Source of the DNA: Sclerurus mexicanus
Taxonomy: Eukaryota; Chordata; Aves; Passeriformes; Furnariidae
Length of the DNA stretch: 64,000 nt
NCBI GenBank assembly: GCA_013396755.1
Contig: VWZF01001867.1
Coordinates: 62,001 to 126,000, forward strand
Direction of reading: 5' to 3'
The translations under genes and the position numbers were made by a program. The notes beneath the pieces are model-generated. The model saw nothing but the letters and a program-made list of their open reading frames with translations. It was not told the DNA's origin and ran no database searches. Positions 62,341 to 64,000 of this stretch are shown one piece after another; position 1 is the stretch's first letter, and every line of letters starts with the position of its first letter.

Positions 62341-63260
62341 TATGTTGCCCATGAACAACATAGTGCTATCAGATCCCCGAGTGGGGATACAGGAATTGGT
62401 ATTTGCTTGGAAGTGGTATACTTTGACTGTGTGGAGTTATACACTGGTATCATTGATGATTTGTAAATAATGATTACAAACACTTTTTCAGTGTTAATTG
62501 GAATATTTAATTTTTTAATCAGATTTATTTCTATTATAATAGTTTGTCTTTTTTGGCCACTGTAGTACTGTTAATGTGAGTTATCCTAAAATTTAAAAAA
62601 AGCCTTCTTATAAAGTCATACCATTTGCCATCTCATGAAGATTTGAAAAATTCTGATATTGCAGAATCTGCATATTAGATGTCAGATCTTTAAAACATGA
62701 AACATATTCAGCTTTCTCTGAATCATATAGGCATGTTTTATTATTTAAATTATATTAGCTTACATTACAGTACCATAATATGTGGACTAGACTGGCCTTT
62801 GCACTGGATATGTTTTAATAAGTTTAAATTTTCTGCAGTTTTTCCTAAAATCTAATTATACCTAAAGAGCTTGCACAATGTGACATAAATATGATACATT
62901 TTTAGGAATAAGTATGATTCTTAAATACTCTTTCTTGGCAGTTGTATATTATTGTGGCTTAGTTATTGGGCATGATAAAAGTGAAGAGAAAATCTGAGGA
63001 AAAATAGATGTATTAATATTTATTTGAGTTTGTATAAAAGAAATGTAAAAACGGCAGAAGGAATTTCTTGCTCTATAATCTTTAAACTATTCAAACTTAT
63101 AATATTGCCAAATACCTCTTAATTTGTCCAAACAGCAGTGTAAGCCAGCGTTACTGTATGTGTTAAGTGCATGAGAACATCTGGTATTACATTATTATAT
63201 TCCTTTATTTATTATCAACTTCTTAGCCCTAAAATAAAATCTTTTCCTTGAATCATATAT
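62341..63260 (+). other. MINDY3: Likely MINDY3 3' UTR
   Basis: AT-rich sequence after the stop codon with no coding potential. The first canonical polyadenylation hexamer AATAAA is at 63233-63238 (context ccctaaaataaaatc), so a UTR of roughly 0.9 kb is inferred. A second AATAAA at 63868-63873 could give a longer form. Confidence 0.6.
63233..63238 (+). promoter_or_regulatory. AATAAA polyadenylation signal candidate
   Basis: First canonical hexamer downstream of the MINDY3 stop codon, followed within about 50 bases by T-rich sequence (gtttggtttaattgaatttg). A second candidate is at 63868-63873. Confidence 0.5.
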
Positions 63261-64000
63261 TATTTAAAGTTTGGTTTAATTGAATTTGTTTGCTGTTTCT
63301 CTGAGATTATGAAAAGGAACCACAGGTTTAGAATGTCAGCTTTCAAGGTGAGCACATCTCAGGAGGAAAAAGCCACACCAAAGGTAGTTTCCTAATTTCT
63401 GAAATTACCATGACCATTCCTTATTGCAGACTGACATAAGAGTATCTCATTTTTTTGTCAGATTTCTCTTTCTGAAAAAAATTATTTTTTTGCAGATAAT
63501 AATTTGAAAAGATTCCTTAACTCGTTAGTTTAGGACTCACTTTCCTTTGAACACAAGTATTCTCTTTTGCTGTGTGGGCCTGATGTGAAAAGACTTGTGC
63601 AGCAGTGCAGCTACTCAAATGTACAGGTAATAAGAGAATTTGTTTGGCAAGTGTGAAACTTTGCTTTTCAGAAAATACTCGAGCTTCATAGGTATTTGCT
63701 TTAGCTGGTTTTGCACATTTAAGATAAATGTCTTTAGGCAGACTTTCACTGATGCCTTGGAAGGTGAAAATTCACTTTTCTTGCTCTTCTGCATTCTGGT
63801 GTCTGTCTTGGCTTGTACAAGAGTATCTTACACCAGAGTTTGCACTGAATCATAACTTGAATGTTAGAATAAACATCCTTTTTTCTAGTCCACTGTCAGA
63901 TAAAATTTATGTTCTGTCTTTCAGAATTAAAAAAAATAGAAACCCAGATAATGACATATATGTATATATAAAAAGCATTACTCTGGATTAAAGCTTTTTC
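63261..64000. other. 3' flank of MINDY3
   Basis: AT-rich sequence with short open frames only; includes the alternative AATAAA at 63868-63873. In human the next gene on this side is ITGA8, but none of it is visible here. Confidence 0.6.

Overview
The window reads as a vertebrate nuclear chromosome segment, almost certainly from a bird. It has an AT-rich background, one gene split by long introns, a GC-rich CpG-island start with an assembly gap, and many 5'-truncated CR1 (chicken repeat 1) LINE copies in both orientations, which is typical of birds. The species cannot be told from the sequence alone.

Only one protein-coding gene is well supported: MINDY3 (FAM188A/CARP), the Lys48-selective deubiquitinase of the MINDY family, on the + strand. 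Fourteen coding exons (positions 23234 to 62340) join with canonical GT-AG introns and perfect phase. They give 413 residues, which should follow a missing first exon of about 31 residues. That first exon probably lies in the 376-base run of N (17722-18097) inside the CpG island. Catalytic Cys51 is in exon 2, the catalytic His (286 in this numbering) is in exon 10, a degenerate EF-hand-like loop spans exons 11-12, and the stop codon is at 62338-62340.

Layout: 1-16.7 kb is upstream intergenic DNA holding only old CR1 copies. Between 16.7 and 17.4 kb two CR1 tails run up against the CpG island. The CpG island and gap occupy 17.4-18.24 kb. MINDY3 introns and exons fill 18.2-62.3 kb, followed by the 3' UTR and 3' flank to 64 kb. 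Intron 10 alone is 16.8 kb and separates the catalytic-His exon from the EF-hand-like exon.

The less ordinary observations are these: (i) a chain of five splice-flanked open segments in intron 10 that stays in phase from exon 10 to a stop codon and would give MINDY3 a different 144-residue tail; (ii) a decayed DIRS-like retroelement in intron 10; (iii) an ancient, internally deleted CR1/L3-like copy in intron 12; (iv) a small GC-rich CpG cluster in intron 8; (v) CR1 tails abutting the promoter. No CRISPR array, operon or bacterial-type system is present, and I saw no clearly new defence or enzymatic system.
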